A stretch of DNA of 64,000 nt from Verrucomicrobiota bacterium JB022 (GCA_030673845.1 JAUTCQ010000011.1:38118-102117); one strand, 5' to 3'. Shown: positions 51,824 through 61,232, counted from the first letter of the stretch. Notes: generated from the letters alone by a model not told the origin. Numbers and translations are program-made.

Positions 51824-52357
51824 ATGGCCGCGAAAAGCGTGTTCGATTTCAGCATCCTGCGGGAGCTCCGGAAGCAGCACGGGCTGACGATGGACGAAGT
51901 GTCCACCCGGTCCGGCGTGTCCGTCGCGGTGATCTCCAAGCTGGAGCGCAACCAGTCCCGCGCGGAGCTGGAGACGATCTACAAGCTCAGCCGCGTGTTC
52001 GAGCTGAGCGCGGCCGACCTGCTCGCGCTGGCGGAGTCTCCCTTTGCCCACCGCGAGCGCGAGACGAACTACCGCTCCGACGGCTTCCAGTTTCGCCGGA
52101 TCAGCTACGCCAACGCCATTGTGCTGCAAGGCGAGGCCCCCGCCGGCGCGCATGTGAAGCGCCCGGAAGTCCACCACGACGACTACGAAGTCTGCTGGGT
52201 GACGAAGGGCCGCCTGCGCCTGCAACTGCCGCACGAGACCTACGAACTGGAAGCGGGCGAGAGCCTGCAGTTCGACGCGGTGCTCGAGCACACCTACGAG
52301 GCGCTCGAAGACAGCGCGCTCATCATCATCCATTTGCGCAAAGAGAAGCGTTACTAA
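51824..52357 (+). CDS. XRE-type regulator with C-terminal cupin domain
   Basis: 177 residues. An N-terminal XRE-type helix-turn-helix (about 10-65; LRELRKQHGLTMDEVSTRSGVSVAVISKLERNQ in two parts) is followed by a cupin (about 85-172; HHDDYEVCWVTKGRLRLQL and YELEAGESLQFDAVLEHTYEA). Such regulators usually sense a small organic ligand through the cupin. ATG 51824 starts MAAKSVFDFSILREL; upstream AT-rich sequence is promoter-like. It lies 28 bases before the GH88-type gene, so it probably heads and controls that operon, and it is divergent from eda. The ligand is probably a uronate intermediate (inference). Confidence 0.92.
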   Translation: MAAKSVFDFSILRELRKQHGLTMDEVSTRSGVSVAVISKLERNQSRAELETIYKLSRVFELSAADLLALAESPFAHRERETNYRSDGFQFRRISYANAIVLQGEAPAGAHVKRPEVHHDDYEVCWVTKGRLRLQLPHETYELEAGESLQFDAVLEHTYEALEDSALIIIHLRKEKRY

Positions 52358-52385
52358 GCCACTACACCCCCTCCCCGACTCACCT

Positions 52386-53762
52386 ATGAAGATCGACTTC
52401 AACCTGCAACCCGCCGACCTGAAGGCCGACCTCGGCCGCTTCTGGGACTACTCGGGCCGCAAGATCGCCCACATTGCCGCCAACTACGACCTGGCCAAAG
52501 GCAGCCCCGTCTTCACCGTCGAGGGCGGCTACACCACTCGCGGCTGGACGGAATGGACCGAGGGCTTCGTCTACGGCTCCGGCTTCCTCCAGTTCGACGC
52601 CACGGGCGACCAGAAGGCGCTCGAATACGCCCAGCGCATGACGGTCGACCGCATGGCGACGCACGTCAGCCACATCGGCGTGCACGACCACGGCTTCAAC
52701 AACCTCAGCACCTACGGCAACTGGCTGCGCCTGCTGCGCGAAAACAAGGTGCAAGGCAGCACGGGCGATGTGAATTTCTGCGAGCTGGCGATCAAGGTCT
52801 CCGGCGCCGTGCAGGCCGCCCGCTGGTCCCGCATCCACGGTGGCGGCGGTTACATCTACTCCTTCAACGGCCCGCACAGCCTCTTTGTCGACACCATCCG
52901 CAGCTGCCGTATCCTGATGTGCGCCCACCAGCTGGGCCACGTGCTGATGGGCGAAAACGACACCAAGTTCAGCCTGCTCGACCGCGCGCTGCAACATATC
53001 GAAGCCACCGCCAAGTATTCCGTCTACTACGGCAAGGGCCGCGACTCTTACGACGAGTGGGGCCGTACCGCACACGAAAGCATCTTTAACCCTAACGACG
53101 GCCGCTATCGCTGCGCCAACGCCCAGCAGGGCTTCTCCGGCCTTACCACCTGGACGCGCGGCCTCGCCTGGGCCATGGTGGGCTTTGCCGAAGAGCTGGA
53201 GTTCCTCGAAACGCTCGACGACGCGCAACTGGAGCCGTTCGGTGGCCGCCAGCGCTGGAAAGAGCTGATGCTGCAAGGTGCCCGGGCCACTTGCGACTGG
53301 TTTATCGCTAACACCGCGAGCGACGGCATCACCTATTGGGATGGCGGCGCCCCGGCGCTCGAAAAGCTGGGCGACTGGCGTTCGCGCCCGGCCGATCCGT
53401 TCAACGATTTCGAGCCGGTCGACAGCACGGCAGCCGCCATTGGCGCGCAAGGCCTGCTGCGTCTCGGTCGCCTGCTCGGCCTCGAAACCGAAGAGGGCAA
53501 GAAGTATTGGCAGGCTGGCCTCACCAGCGTGCGTGCGCTGCTCAAGGAGCCTTACCTCAGCACCGACGACAAGCACCAGGGTCTGCTGCTCCACTCGATC
53601 TACCACCAGCCCAACGGCTGGGACAACAAGCCCGCGGGCTGCAAGATCGCGGCTGGCGAGTCCAGCATGTGGGGTGACTACCACATCCGCGAAGTCGCCC
53701 TCTACCTGCACCGCCTCGTGGCGGAAGAGCCTTATTACACCTTCTTCGGCTGCCTGAAATGA
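52386..53762 (+). CDS. GH88-type unsaturated glucuronyl hydrolase
   Basis: 458 residues, (alpha/alpha)6 barrel, no signal peptide, so cytoplasmic. Segments match GH88: WTEGFVYGSGFLQF, GVHDHGFNN (counterpart of HDIGF), CRILMCAHQLG, SGLTTWTRGLAWAMVGF, EPVDSTAAAIGAQGLLRLG and ESSMWGDYHIREVALYL. The family removes the unsaturated uronic acid that polysaccharide lyases leave at the non-reducing end, giving a 4-deoxy-5-keto-uronate. Substrate could come from pectin, glycosaminoglycan-like or algal polymers. The stop overlaps the start of the next gene (ATGA, 53759-53762), indicating translational coupling. The leader is pyrimidine-rich (CACCCCCTCCCC). Confidence 0.85.
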   Translation: MKIDFNLQPADLKADLGRFWDYSGRKIAHIAANYDLAKGSPVFTVEGGYTTRGWTEWTEGFVYGSGFLQFDATGDQKALEYAQRMTVDRMATHVSHIGVHDHGFNNLSTYGNWLRLLRENKVQGSTGDVNFCELAIKVSGAVQAARWSRIHGGGGYIYSFNGPHSLFVDTIRSCRILMCAHQLGHVLMGENDTKFSLLDRALQHIEATAKYSVYYGKGRDSYDEWGRTAHESIFNPNDGRYRCANAQQGFSGLTTWTRGLAWAMVGFAEELEFLETLDDAQLEPFGGRQRWKELMLQGARATCDWFIANTASDGITYWDGGAPALEKLGDWRSRPADPFNDFEPVDSTAAAIGAQGLLRLGRLLGLETEEGKKYWQAGLTSVRALLKEPYLSTDDKHQGLLLHSIYHQPNGWDNKPAGCKIAAGESSMWGDYHIREVALYLHRLVAEEPYYTFFGCLK

Positions 53763-54595
53763 GCACCCCCACCCCCATTACCGATACGTCGCGCCTGTGC
53801 GTGCACACCGTGACGACCAAGCCGTGGTCGATCGAAGAGATCGCCGACCGCTACCCCGCCGCCGGGGTCAAAGGCATTACCGTGTGGCGCCAGAACCTCG
53901 AAGGCCGCAATATCGCCCAGATCGGCGAGCGCCTGCGTGGCAATGGCATGGAAATCGTCTCGCTCTGCCGGGGCGGTTTCTTCCCCGCCAAGGCGGAGGC
54001 CGACCGCAAGGCCGCCATCGACGACAATCGCAAGGCGATCGAGGAAGCCGCCGAACTGGGCGCGCCCCTTATCGTGCTCGTCTGCGGAGCCACTCCGGGG
54101 ATGCCGCTGAGCCAGGCGCGCGACCAGATCGTGGCGGGCATCGAGGCCCTTTTGCCCGACTGCGAGCGCACGGGCGTGAAGCTGGGTATCGAACCGCTCC
54201 ACCCGATGTATGCCGACGCCCGCTCGGCCGTGAACACGATGAAGCAGGCCAACGACCTTTGCGAACGTATCGGCAGCGATTACGTGGGCGTGGCGGTCGA
54301 CGTCTACCACCTCTGGTGGGATGAGATGCTGAAGGCCGAGATCGCCCGCTGTGGCGACCTGGGCAAGCTCTTCGCCTTCCACGTATGCGACTGGAAGACG
54401 CCCACCACCGACCTGCTCAACGACCGCGGGCTGATGGGCGAAGGCTGCATCAACATCCCCGAGATCCGCGCGTGGGTCGAAGCCACCGGCTTCAAGGGCT
54501 TCAACGAAGTCGAGATCTTCTCCTACCACCACTGGGAACGCGATCAACACGAGTTCCTCCGCGAGATCGTGCAGGCTTACCAGCAACACGTTTAA
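53759..54595 (+). CDS. Sugar phosphate isomerase/epimerase-like TIM barrel
   Basis: 278 residues of the PF01261 (xylose isomerase-like, AP endonuclease 2) superfamily. Conserved metal-site segments are LGIEPLHPMYA (Glu), VAVDVYHLWWDEM (Asp/His), AFHVCDWK (His) and FNEVEIFSYHHW (Glu). Members are isomerases, epimerases, dehydratases or lyases acting on sugars and inositols. The start ATG overlaps the stop of the GH88 gene, so the protein is made together with it. Likely role: converting the released keto-uronate or, with the Gfo/Idh enzyme downstream, handling a 3-keto sugar. Substrate is not determinable from sequence. Confidence 0.85.
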   Translation: MSTPTPITDTSRLCVHTVTTKPWSIEEIADRYPAAGVKGITVWRQNLEGRNIAQIGERLRGNGMEIVSLCRGGFFPAKAEADRKAAIDDNRKAIEEAAELGAPLIVLVCGATPGMPLSQARDQIVAGIEALLPDCERTGVKLGIEPLHPMYADARSAVNTMKQANDLCERIGSDYVGVAVDVYHLWWDEMLKAEIARCGDLGKLFAFHVCDWKTPTTDLLNDRGLMGEGCINIPEIRAWVEATGFKGFNEVEIFSYHHWERDQHEFLREIVQAYQQHV

Positions 54596-54602
54596 CAAAA
54601 CA

Positions 54603-54783
54603 GGAACAGGAGTTAATAGGAGTTAAAAAGAGAAGGACCATTAGACAAAGGGTAACGAACAGGGCCGAAGAACAAAATGCGATTGCTCCGTTCAATCATA
54701 CTCCCAACCCCACCCCACCTTCGTTCTCTTCGTTTTCTTCTGTCTGATCCGACTCCTCTTAACTCCTTTTAACTCCTGTTCCA
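54603..54783. repeat. Inverted repeat pair with AGGAGTTAA units
   Basis: Arm 54603-54632 carries GGAACAGGAGTTAA plus a second AGGAGTTAA. Arm 54757-54783 is its near-perfect reverse complement. They enclose about 125 bases containing further weak inverted similarity (GAAGAACAAAA against TTCGTTTTCTTC). The element fills the gap between the isomerase and oxidoreductase genes of one operon and has no open reading frame of its own. Confidence 0.8.
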
Positions 54784-54830
54784 ATCCTCCCACTTTTACT
54801 CCCTCCCCAATTCAGAAAGGACTTACTGTT

Positions 54831-55988
54831 ATGCAACATCGCGTTGGCATCATCATGAACGGCGTCACGGGCCGTATGGGCACGAATCAGCACCTCATGC
54901 GCTCGATCGTCGAGATCATCAAACAAGGTGGCGTCAAGGTCTCCCCGACCGAGAGCATCATGCCCGACCCCATCCTCGTGGGCCGCAACGAGATCAAGCT
55001 CAAGGAGCTGTGCGCCCGCAGCGGCATCGAAAAGTGGACGACCGACCTCGATAGCGTGATGGGCGACCCGGCCTACAGCATCTACTTCGACGCCCAGAGC
55101 ACCCTCCGCCGCGCCGATGCCGTCAAGGCCGCCGCGACCGCCGGCAAGCACGTCTACTGCGAAAAGCCGACCGCGATCGACACCGAAACGGCCTATGAGC
55201 TCTACAAGTTCTGCCAGGACAAGGGCGTGAAGAATGGCGTGGTGCAGGACAAGCTGTGGCTGCCCGGCCTCGTTAAGCTCCAGCGCGCGATCGACAACGG
55301 CTACCTCGGCCGCATCTTCGCCGTCACGGGCGACTTCGGCTACTGGGTCTTCGAAGGCCACGGCGTGCCCGCGCAGCGCCCCTCCTGGAACTACCGCAAG
55401 GAAGACGGCGGCGGCATGATCATCGACATGCTCTGCCACTGGCGCTACGTGCTCGACAACCTCTTCGGCCCGGTCCGCAGCGTCAACTGCCGTGGCGCGA
55501 CCCACATCAAGGAGCGCGTGGACGAAGCCGGCAAGCCCTACAACTGCACGGCCGACGACGCCGCCTACGCGATGTTCGAGATCGACGGCCCGAATGGCGA
55601 AATCGTGGTCAATTTCAACTGCTCGTGGGCCACTCGCGTGCGCCGCGACGACCTCCTGACCTTGCATGTGGACGGTGAAAAGGGTTCCGCCGTCGCCGGC
55701 CTGCGCGACTGCTACATCCAGCACTACTCCAACACGCCGAAGCCGGTCTGGAACCCGGACATCGACCAGCCGATCAACTTCTTCCAGGACTGGTCGAAGG
55801 TGCCCAACCAAGAGCTTTACGACAACGCCTTCAAGGTGCAGTGGGAGATGTTCCTGAAGCACGTGGTGCTCGATACGCCCTTCCGCTGGGACTTGCTCGA
55901 AGGTGCCAAGGGCGTGCAGCTCGCCGAATATGGCATCAAGAGCTGGGACGAGCGCCGTTGGCTCGACTTGCCCAAACTCCAAGCCTAA
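54831..55988 (+). CDS. Gfo/Idh/MocA family oxidoreductase
   Basis: 385 residues. The N-terminal Rossmann fold (GIIMNGVTGRMGTNQHLMRS) is followed by the family's conserved AGKHVYCEKPTA (catalytic Lys region) and the C-terminal domain with GGGMIIDMLCHWRYVLDNLFGPV (His/Asp segment). NAD(P)-dependent enzymes of this family oxidise or reduce sugars, inositols and glycosides. No Tat or Sec signal is present, so it is cytoplasmic. It has one of the few Shine-Dalgarno-like leaders (AGAAAGGACTTACTGTT). It lies in the GH88 cluster, 6 bases before the SDR gene, and probably acts on the same uronate-derived substrate. Confidence 0.9.
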   Translation: MQHRVGIIMNGVTGRMGTNQHLMRSIVEIIKQGGVKVSPTESIMPDPILVGRNEIKLKELCARSGIEKWTTDLDSVMGDPAYSIYFDAQSTLRRADAVKAAATAGKHVYCEKPTAIDTETAYELYKFCQDKGVKNGVVQDKLWLPGLVKLQRAIDNGYLGRIFAVTGDFGYWVFEGHGVPAQRPSWNYRKEDGGGMIIDMLCHWRYVLDNLFGPVRSVNCRGATHIKERVDEAGKPYNCTADDAAYAMFEIDGPNGEIVVNFNCSWATRVRRDDLLTLHVDGEKGSAVAGLRDCYIQHYSNTPKPVWNPDIDQPINFFQDWSKVPNQELYDNAFKVQWEMFLKHVVLDTPFRWDLLEGAKGVQLAEYGIKSWDERRWLDLPKLQA

Positions 55989-55994
55989 CCCGCC

Positions 55995-56768
55995 ATGGCC
56001 CGCACCGCACTCATTACCGGAGGCTCGCGCGGCATCGGCTTCGGCATTGCCCAGGCTCTTGCCGCCGAGGGCTGGAACCTCGTTATCAACGGCATGCGCC
56101 CCGAAGATGGGGTGCAGGAGCCGCTTGAAGCCCTGCGCGCCCAAGGTGTCCAGGTGGCCTATGCCCGGGGCGACATCGGCTCGGCCGAAGGGCGCAACGC
56201 CATCCTCGAAGTGGCGCGCAAGGCCGCCGGGGGTTCGCTCAACCTGCTCGTCAACAACGCCGGCGTGGCCCCCAAAGTCCGTGCCGACCTGCTGGAGACG
56301 ACCGAGGAGAGCTACGACTATGTCGTGAACACCAACCTGCGCGGGGTCTTCTTCCTCTCGCAGGCGGTCGCCAACGACATGGTCAAGGCGAAGCAGGCCG
56401 ACCCCAGCTTCAGCGCCACGATCGTCAACGTGTCGTCGATCTCCGCCACTGTCGTGAGCATCAACCGCGGCGAATACTGTGTCGCCAAGGCCGGGCTCTC
56501 GATGGTCACGCAGCTCTTCGCGACTCGCCTCGGCTCCGAAGGCATCCCCGTCTACGAAGTGCGCCCCGGCGTAATCAAGACGGACATGACCTCCGGCGTC
56601 ACCGCGAAATACGACAAGCTGATTGAAGAAGGCCTTTGCGTGCAGCCGCGTTGGGGCTTCCCGGAAGACATCGCCAAATCCGTCGCCAGCCTCGCCCGGG
56701 GTGACTTCCCGTTCTCGACCGGCCAGGTGATCATGGTCGATGGCGGCCTGACGATTCCGCGCCTTTAG
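55995..56768 (+). CDS. Short-chain dehydrogenase/reductase (SDR)
   Basis: 257 residues, classical SDR: cofactor motif TGGSRGIGFGIA, LVNNAGVAPK, catalytic Ser in IVNVSSISA and YCVAK (YxxxK), ending FSTGQVIMVDGGLTIPRL. It resembles the subgroup often labelled 3-ketoacyl-ACP reductase that occurs in carbohydrate operons, so the real substrate is probably a sugar or sugar acid rather than an acyl-ACP. It is 6 bases after the Gfo/Idh gene and ends the cluster before a terminator. A KduD-like or keto-sugar reductase role would fit the GH88-eda context (inference). Confidence 0.9.
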   Translation: MARTALITGGSRGIGFGIAQALAAEGWNLVINGMRPEDGVQEPLEALRAQGVQVAYARGDIGSAEGRNAILEVARKAAGGSLNLLVNNAGVAPKVRADLLETTEESYDYVVNTNLRGVFFLSQAVANDMVKAKQADPSFSATIVNVSSISATVVSINRGEYCVAKAGLSMVTQLFATRLGSEGIPVYEVRPGVIKTDMTSGVTAKYDKLIEEGLCVQPRWGFPEDIAKSVASLARGDFPFSTGQVIMVDGGLTIPRL

Positions 56769-56808
56769 TAGCCACAAATATCCTGGCGGTGTATCTCACC
56801 GTCCCTCG

Positions 56809-56835
56809 AGGCAGGGGGCCGCCCCCCTGCCTTTT
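56809..56835 (+). terminator. Rho-independent terminator of GH88-SDR operon
   Basis: GGCAGGGGG (56810-56818) pairs with CCCCCTGCC (56823-56831), followed by TTTT. It lies 41 bases after the SDR stop. Confidence 0.85.
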
Positions 56836-56852
56836 GTATTCTAGACAGCACG

Positions 56853-58796
56853 CTAGTTTTTGGCGCCTTCCAGTGAGACTAAAATCCGCGAGTCGTTTTT
56901 CGCCCTGGTATGGCCATTAAACCCAAAGGGTTCGCCAGCCGCCTCATCGCGTGGCGAAGCGTCATCCGGATGGGTCCCGCGGATCATGAGGGCAAGGTCT
57001 CGCGCGAACTGCTGCAGGCTGGAGGCTTGAGATTCCATCTCCTGTGCGGTGGCAGCCGATTCTTCGGCTACCGCGGCATTCTGTTGCACGACGCCGCTCA
57101 ACTCGTGCATCGCCTTAGCAATCTCCGAAATGCCGTTTCTCTGCTCGGACGACGCCTGTGCAATCTCCTTGATCAACACTGTCACCTGACGAGCGGCCAC
57201 CTCCACTTCCTGGAACTCGCTCTCGGTCTGGCTCGCTACTTCAGCGGCCTTGCTGATCTTGCTGACGCTGCCTTCGATCAGGCTGGAAGTGTCGCGAGCA
57301 GCCTCCGCCGCCCGCTGGGCAAGACTGCGCACTTCATTGGCCACCACCGCAAAACCGGCCCCAGCGCTACCCGCACGAGCCGCTTCCACCGCTGCATTCA
57401 GCGCGAGCAGATTAGTCTGAAAGGCTATTTCATCGATCGTCTTGACGATGCGCTGCGTCTGGCGGCTGACTTCGGTGATCTGGGCCATCGACTCGGAAAG
57501 GTGCTGCATACTAGACGTCGTGCTCGCCACCAACTCTGCCGTATTGCCCATTGCGTGGTCCACCGACGTCGAGTTCTCGGCGTTGCGCTTGACCATCGAG
57601 GTAATTTCTTCGACCGACGCGCTAGTCTCTTCAATCGCAGCGGCAGACTCAGTCGCCCCTTGAGCCATCGTATTTCCGGCGGTCAGGACTTCCTTGCCTG
57701 TCCGGGTTAGCTGCTCGGCAAAACGGTGCATCTGAACCGACAGTGCGGTGAGCGGCGCCGCGATTCGGTTCGCCATCAGCCAGATGAGGATCAACACCAG
57801 CAGGCACGCCGCTGCGCCAATCGCGATGCACAGATTGCGGATCGCGGTAGCTTCGGCCAAGGCATGAGACTCAGGCGTCACCACGCACAGCATCCAAGGC
57901 GCACCGCCGTCGTGAACCACGGGCAGGCCCGTAGCGAAAGCCTTCGAACCGTCCAGCTCCGACGTGGTCTTTTCATTGAGCGGCGTTCCTTCTGCCAGCC
58001 GCGACTGAAGCGTGTCGAGGTCTACAAACTGTGCCGCCTGCTGGCCCCAGGCCTCCTGCTCAGGATACGAAACCAACAGGCCATTCGCCGCCACGAGGAA
58101 GCCGTAGCCACCCTCCCCGTGCTGGATCGCGGCGACCATCTCCTGAAACTGATCCATCGCAAAATCTACCCCGGCGACTCCAATGATCTTCTCGCCCGAA
58201 CGGATCGGAACGCAGTAGCTGACGACCATGATGTTCTTGCCCTGAATCGGGTAGACGATCGGCTGCATCAGGACCTCGCCCCCCGACTTCAAGGGTCGCA
58301 TGTAAAAATCGCTGTCGGGAGCAGGCTTACGATGAGCCTTGCAGACATCGAGCTGGATTGTATCGCCGCGGACCCAAAGCGGAGCAAAACGCCCGTCTGG
58401 ATCGCTCCCCAATTGGCCTACGTACTCCGCATCGCGGCCGTCGAGCGCATTTGGTTCTGCAATAGCCCAAACGTCCATCACCTTTGGATTGTCTGCCAGC
58501 ATGCGCCGGATCATCTGGTGGATTGTCTCGCGGTCGGGCACTTGCCCGCTCTCATGCAGACCGCCGAGCATGGACGCAACGCCGCGAGCGGTGGCTGCCG
58601 CCTGCCGGATCTCGTCGGTAATGCGTGCAGCCTCGGTCGAGGCCATCTGCCGTGCTAGATCCAAGGAACTATCCCGGGCGTAATCGGCAGTCCGCATCGC
58701 CACAATGGAAACGGTTGCCGTGAAGGTTGCAATGACGGCACCGCCAATGAAGAGAAGCATGCGGTTCCGAAGGCTCAAACGTAATTTCAGCGGCAT
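56853..58796 (-). CDS. Methyl-accepting chemotaxis protein with dCache sensor
   Basis: 647 residues. An N-terminal membrane helix ([22 protein letters not shown]) is followed by a periplasmic dCache_1-like domain (about 40-310; [48 protein letters not shown]), a second helix ([22 protein letters not shown]), a HAMP-like linker and a cytoplasmic signalling domain. The signalling hairpin tip [16 protein letters not shown] is present. It senses small molecules outside and signals to CheA. The dCache ligand is unknown. No che genes are adjacent, so it is a stand-alone receptor; its presence implies motility or a chemosensory system elsewhere. Confidence 0.95.
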   Translation of the reverse strand: MPLKLRLSLRNRMLLFIGGAVIATFTATVSIVAMRTADYARDSSLDLARQMASTEAARITDEIRQAAATARGVASMLGGLHESGQVPDRETIHQMIRRMLADNPKVMDVWAIAEPNALDGRDAEYVGQLGSDPDGRFAPLWVRGDTIQLDVCKAHRKPAPDSDFYMRPLKSGGEVLMQPIVYPIQGKNIMVVSYCVPIRSGEKIIGVAGVDFAMDQFQEMVAAIQHGEGGYGFLVAANGLLVSYPEQEAWGQQAAQFVDLDTLQSRLAEGTPLNEKTTSELDGSKAFATGLPVVHDGGAPWMLCVVTPESHALAEATAIRNLCIAIGAAACLLVLILIWLMANRIAAPLTALSVQMHRFAEQLTRTGKEVLTAGNTMAQGATESAAAIEETSASVEEITSMVKRNAENSTSVDHAMGNTAELVASTTSSMQHLSESMAQITEVSRQTQRIVKTIDEIAFQTNLLALNAAVEAARAGSAGAGFAVVANEVRSLAQRAAEAARDTSSLIEGSVSKISKAAEVASQTESEFQEVEVAARQVTVLIKEIAQASSEQRNGISEIAKAMHELSGVVQQNAAVAEESAATAQEMESQASSLQQFARDLALMIRGTHPDDASPRDEAAGEPFGFNGHTRAKNDSRILVSLEGAKN

Positions 58797-59171
58797 GGAA
58801 GCGAAGATGTGAAGGATCAGGAGACGACGCGGGTTGGATGAGCGCCATTTGCCCGAGCCGGATCACGATTACGCAAGTTTCGCAGTCCCGGCCTTCCAAC
58901 ACGCCTCGGATAGCTGAAAGATCGGCGACAGAAGAGGTATTGTTAGCGCTCCAGCCGGCAGCAATGGACGATTTCAGGCTCGGGAATGTAAAAAAGATGT
59001 TGAGCAAACGCTTAATAGGCGTCGGACGCTGGCAAGGCTAGGAAAACCCGCCTCACCTCGAGGGCGAAAGCGTCCATTTACACCCGATAGTCGCACGATC
59101 TTCACGGGGTTGACACAGCGCTGCGGTACCTTCGGCAGAAGCTGCCTCGCCGCAGCAAATCTCTCAAAACC
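58797..59171. other. Intergenic region, promoters only
   Basis: A 375-base divergent region between the chemoreceptor and the nucleotidase-like gene. It contains a TTGACA at 59111-59116 that could be a -35 element for the plus-strand gene, but no convincing -10 follows at standard spacing. Short open frames here show no coding character. Confidence 0.5.
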
Positions 59172-61013
59172 ATGAAACTGCATCGCTCCCTATCGCTGGT
59201 CGGCGCTCTCATTGCCGGCCTTTTCTCGGTGCACAGCGTCAGCGCGCAATACAAGCTGACGATCCTGCACAACAACGACGCCGAATCCCAGTTGATCAAT
59301 GCTGGCTCGGGTCTCGAAGACTACGGCGGCGCGGCCCGTTTCGTCAGCCTCGTGAACAACCTGCGCACCGAGGCCAATAATGCCGGCAACGGTGTGATCA
59401 CGCTCTCCTCGGGCGATAACTTCCTCGCCGGCGCGGAGTTCGACGCCAGCCGCTCCAACAATCTCGGGCCCGGCGGCACGCCTCTGTGGTACGACGCCCT
59501 CGCCTGGGAGCAGATCGGCTACGATGCGATGGTCCTCGGCAACCACGACTTCGATTTCGGCACCCAAGTGCTCTCGCAGATGATCTCGCAGGCTTCGAGC
59601 ACCCGGTTCCTCAGCTCCAACCTCGACTTCTCCGCAGACAGCAACCTCAACCCGCTGGCCACCGCCGGCCGCATCGCCTCCAGCACCACCGTGACGGTCA
59701 ACACTGCCAGCGGCAGCAAGACGATCGGCATCGTGGGTGCCACTACCCCTGCCCTCCCCACTATTTCCAGCCCTGGCGCGGTCAAGGTGCAGAACATGGC
59801 CAACACCATCGCCACCGTGCAGGCCGAGATCGACGCCCTGCGCAACGGCGGGGCCGACCATGTGATCTTCGTCTCTCACCTGCAGGACGTAAACACCGAC
59901 AAGACGGTGATCAACCAGCTGCGCGGCGTCGACCTCGCCATCGCGGGCGGTGGCGACGAAAACCTGGCCGAAGGCAGTGAGCCGGTCGGCGGTTTTGTGC
60001 CGGGCGACAGCAAGCAGGGCGACTACCCCCTCACCGACACGACCGATGCCGACGGCAACACGATCCCCATCGTGACCACCGCCGGCTCTTACAAGTATCT
60101 GGGCAAGATCGACCTCGAGTTCGATGTCGACGGCAACCTTATCGGTGCCAATGGCGACGCCTACACGGTGAAGGACTTCGCGATCGACAACGCCAACGGC
60201 GTGACGGCCGACGCCAACACCCAAAACACGGTGGTGAACCCCGTGGCGGCCCACGTCTCGGGCCTCGCCGCCCAGATCATCGGCACCAGCGAAGTCACCC
60301 TCGACCAGCGCCGCGCGACTGTGCGCGGGGGCGAATCCAATGTGGGCAACCTCCTGGCCGACGCCATGCTCGCCGCCGCCAAGGCCAATGCCCCCACCGG
60401 CATGGAGCCCGTGCTCGCCTTCGTCAACGGTGGCGGTATCCGCGCCGACATCCAGAACGCCCCCGGCGATATCTCGCAGCTCTTCACCTTCGATACCGCA
60501 CCGTTTTCGAACTTCGTCGCGATCAAGGAAATCACGATGGGTCAGCTCATCGCCGCTCTCACCTACTCTTATGACGAGCTGGTCAGCGACGGCATGGGCG
60601 GCACCGACGGCGGCAACGGCAAGCTGCTGCAAGTCTCCGGCGGCCTCTATGTCCAATACGACATCGACAACGACAAGCTCGTCAACCTCATCATCGACGG
60701 CCGCATCATCATCCAGAACGGCGTGCTCATGGTCAGCGAAGACGAGCTGATCCTCGTGGCCTCCACCCAGTTCACGCTCAATGGCGGCGACGGTTACGAC
60801 TTCGGCGAGGGTGACGCCACCATGCTGGGCGAAACCTACCAGCAGGCCCTCTCCGACTTCATCCAGGAAGACCTCGGCGGGGTCATCACCGACGAGCTCT
60901 ACGGCTCCGGGGCCGACCCGCGTCTGAGCTTCGTGCCCGAGCCCTCGACCTACGCCGCCCTCGCCGGTGCATCGGTCCTTGGCCTCGTGATCCTGCGCCG
61001 TCGTCGCGCATAG
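59172..61013 (+). CDS. PEP-CTERM 5'-nucleotidase/metallophosphatase-like protein
   Basis: 613 residues: signal peptide (cleavage near SVSAQ), calcineurin-like domain (about 27-330), 5'-nucleotidase C-terminal domain (about 375-580; RGGESNVGNLLADAML and FVNGGGIRADI), and a PEP-CTERM tail (VPEPSTYAALAGASVLGLVIL, then RRRRA). Metal-site motifs SSGDNFLAG, LGNHDFDFG and VFVSHL are present. The first motif reads HNNDAES (Glu where a His is usual), and the usual GGHxH is replaced by AGGGDEN, so the metal site is divergent; related subfamilies with such changes exist. Probably a surface-attached phosphohydrolase for nucleotides or other phosphoesters. Followed by a terminator. Confidence 0.9.
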   Translation: MKLHRSLSLVGALIAGLFSVHSVSAQYKLTILHNNDAESQLINAGSGLEDYGGAARFVSLVNNLRTEANNAGNGVITLSSGDNFLAGAEFDASRSNNLGPGGTPLWYDALAWEQIGYDAMVLGNHDFDFGTQVLSQMISQASSTRFLSSNLDFSADSNLNPLATAGRIASSTTVTVNTASGSKTIGIVGATTPALPTISSPGAVKVQNMANTIATVQAEIDALRNGGADHVIFVSHLQDVNTDKTVINQLRGVDLAIAGGGDENLAEGSEPVGGFVPGDSKQGDYPLTDTTDADGNTIPIVTTAGSYKYLGKIDLEFDVDGNLIGANGDAYTVKDFAIDNANGVTADANTQNTVVNPVAAHVSGLAAQIIGTSEVTLDQRRATVRGGESNVGNLLADAMLAAAKANAPTGMEPVLAFVNGGGIRADIQNAPGDISQLFTFDTAPFSNFVAIKEITMGQLIAALTYSYDELVSDGMGGTDGGNGKLLQVSGGLYVQYDIDNDKLVNLIIDGRIIIQNGVLMVSEDELILVASTQFTLNGGDGYDFGEGDATMLGETYQQALSDFIQEDLGGVITDELYGSGADPRLSFVPEPSTYAALAGASVLGLVILRRRRA

Positions 61014-61040
61014 TACCTTCAGGGTTAGAGCCTAACATTT

Positions 61041-61069
61041 CGCCGGGTAAAAATCGCCCGGCTTTTTTT
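61041..61069 (+). terminator. Rho-independent terminator of nucleotidase gene
   Basis: GCCGGG (61042-61047) pairs with CCCGGC (61057-61062), followed by seven T. Confidence 0.9.
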
Positions 61070-61232
61070 GTCGCCTAGAATGAGCGATTTGCGAAGGTTG
61101 ATGGTCAAAACACGTGTTGGACTAAAGATGTTGAATCATTTCCAGTGCATCTGCACGCTAGGAGAACGGTTGACCATCCTTGCCACTTGAATCCTCTTTT
61201 CGTGTTTTCTTAAGTTGCGGAAATCGCTCCGT

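Noticed and set aside
54603..54783. AGGAGTTAA units considered as a CRISPR-like array
   Set aside because: Only two units per arm, arranged as inverted arms with no regular spacers and no cas genes.
55995..56768. FabG-type 3-ketoacyl-ACP reductase
   Set aside because: The SDR lies in a sugar-catabolic cluster with no fatty-acid genes and resembles the sugar-operon subgroup; a sugar or sugar-acid substrate is more likely.
61101..61177. TGGTCAA and TTGACCA half-sites upstream of the DUF481 gene, resembling the glnA dyad
   Set aside because: The halves are separated by about 60 bases and do not form a compact dyad; likely chance.
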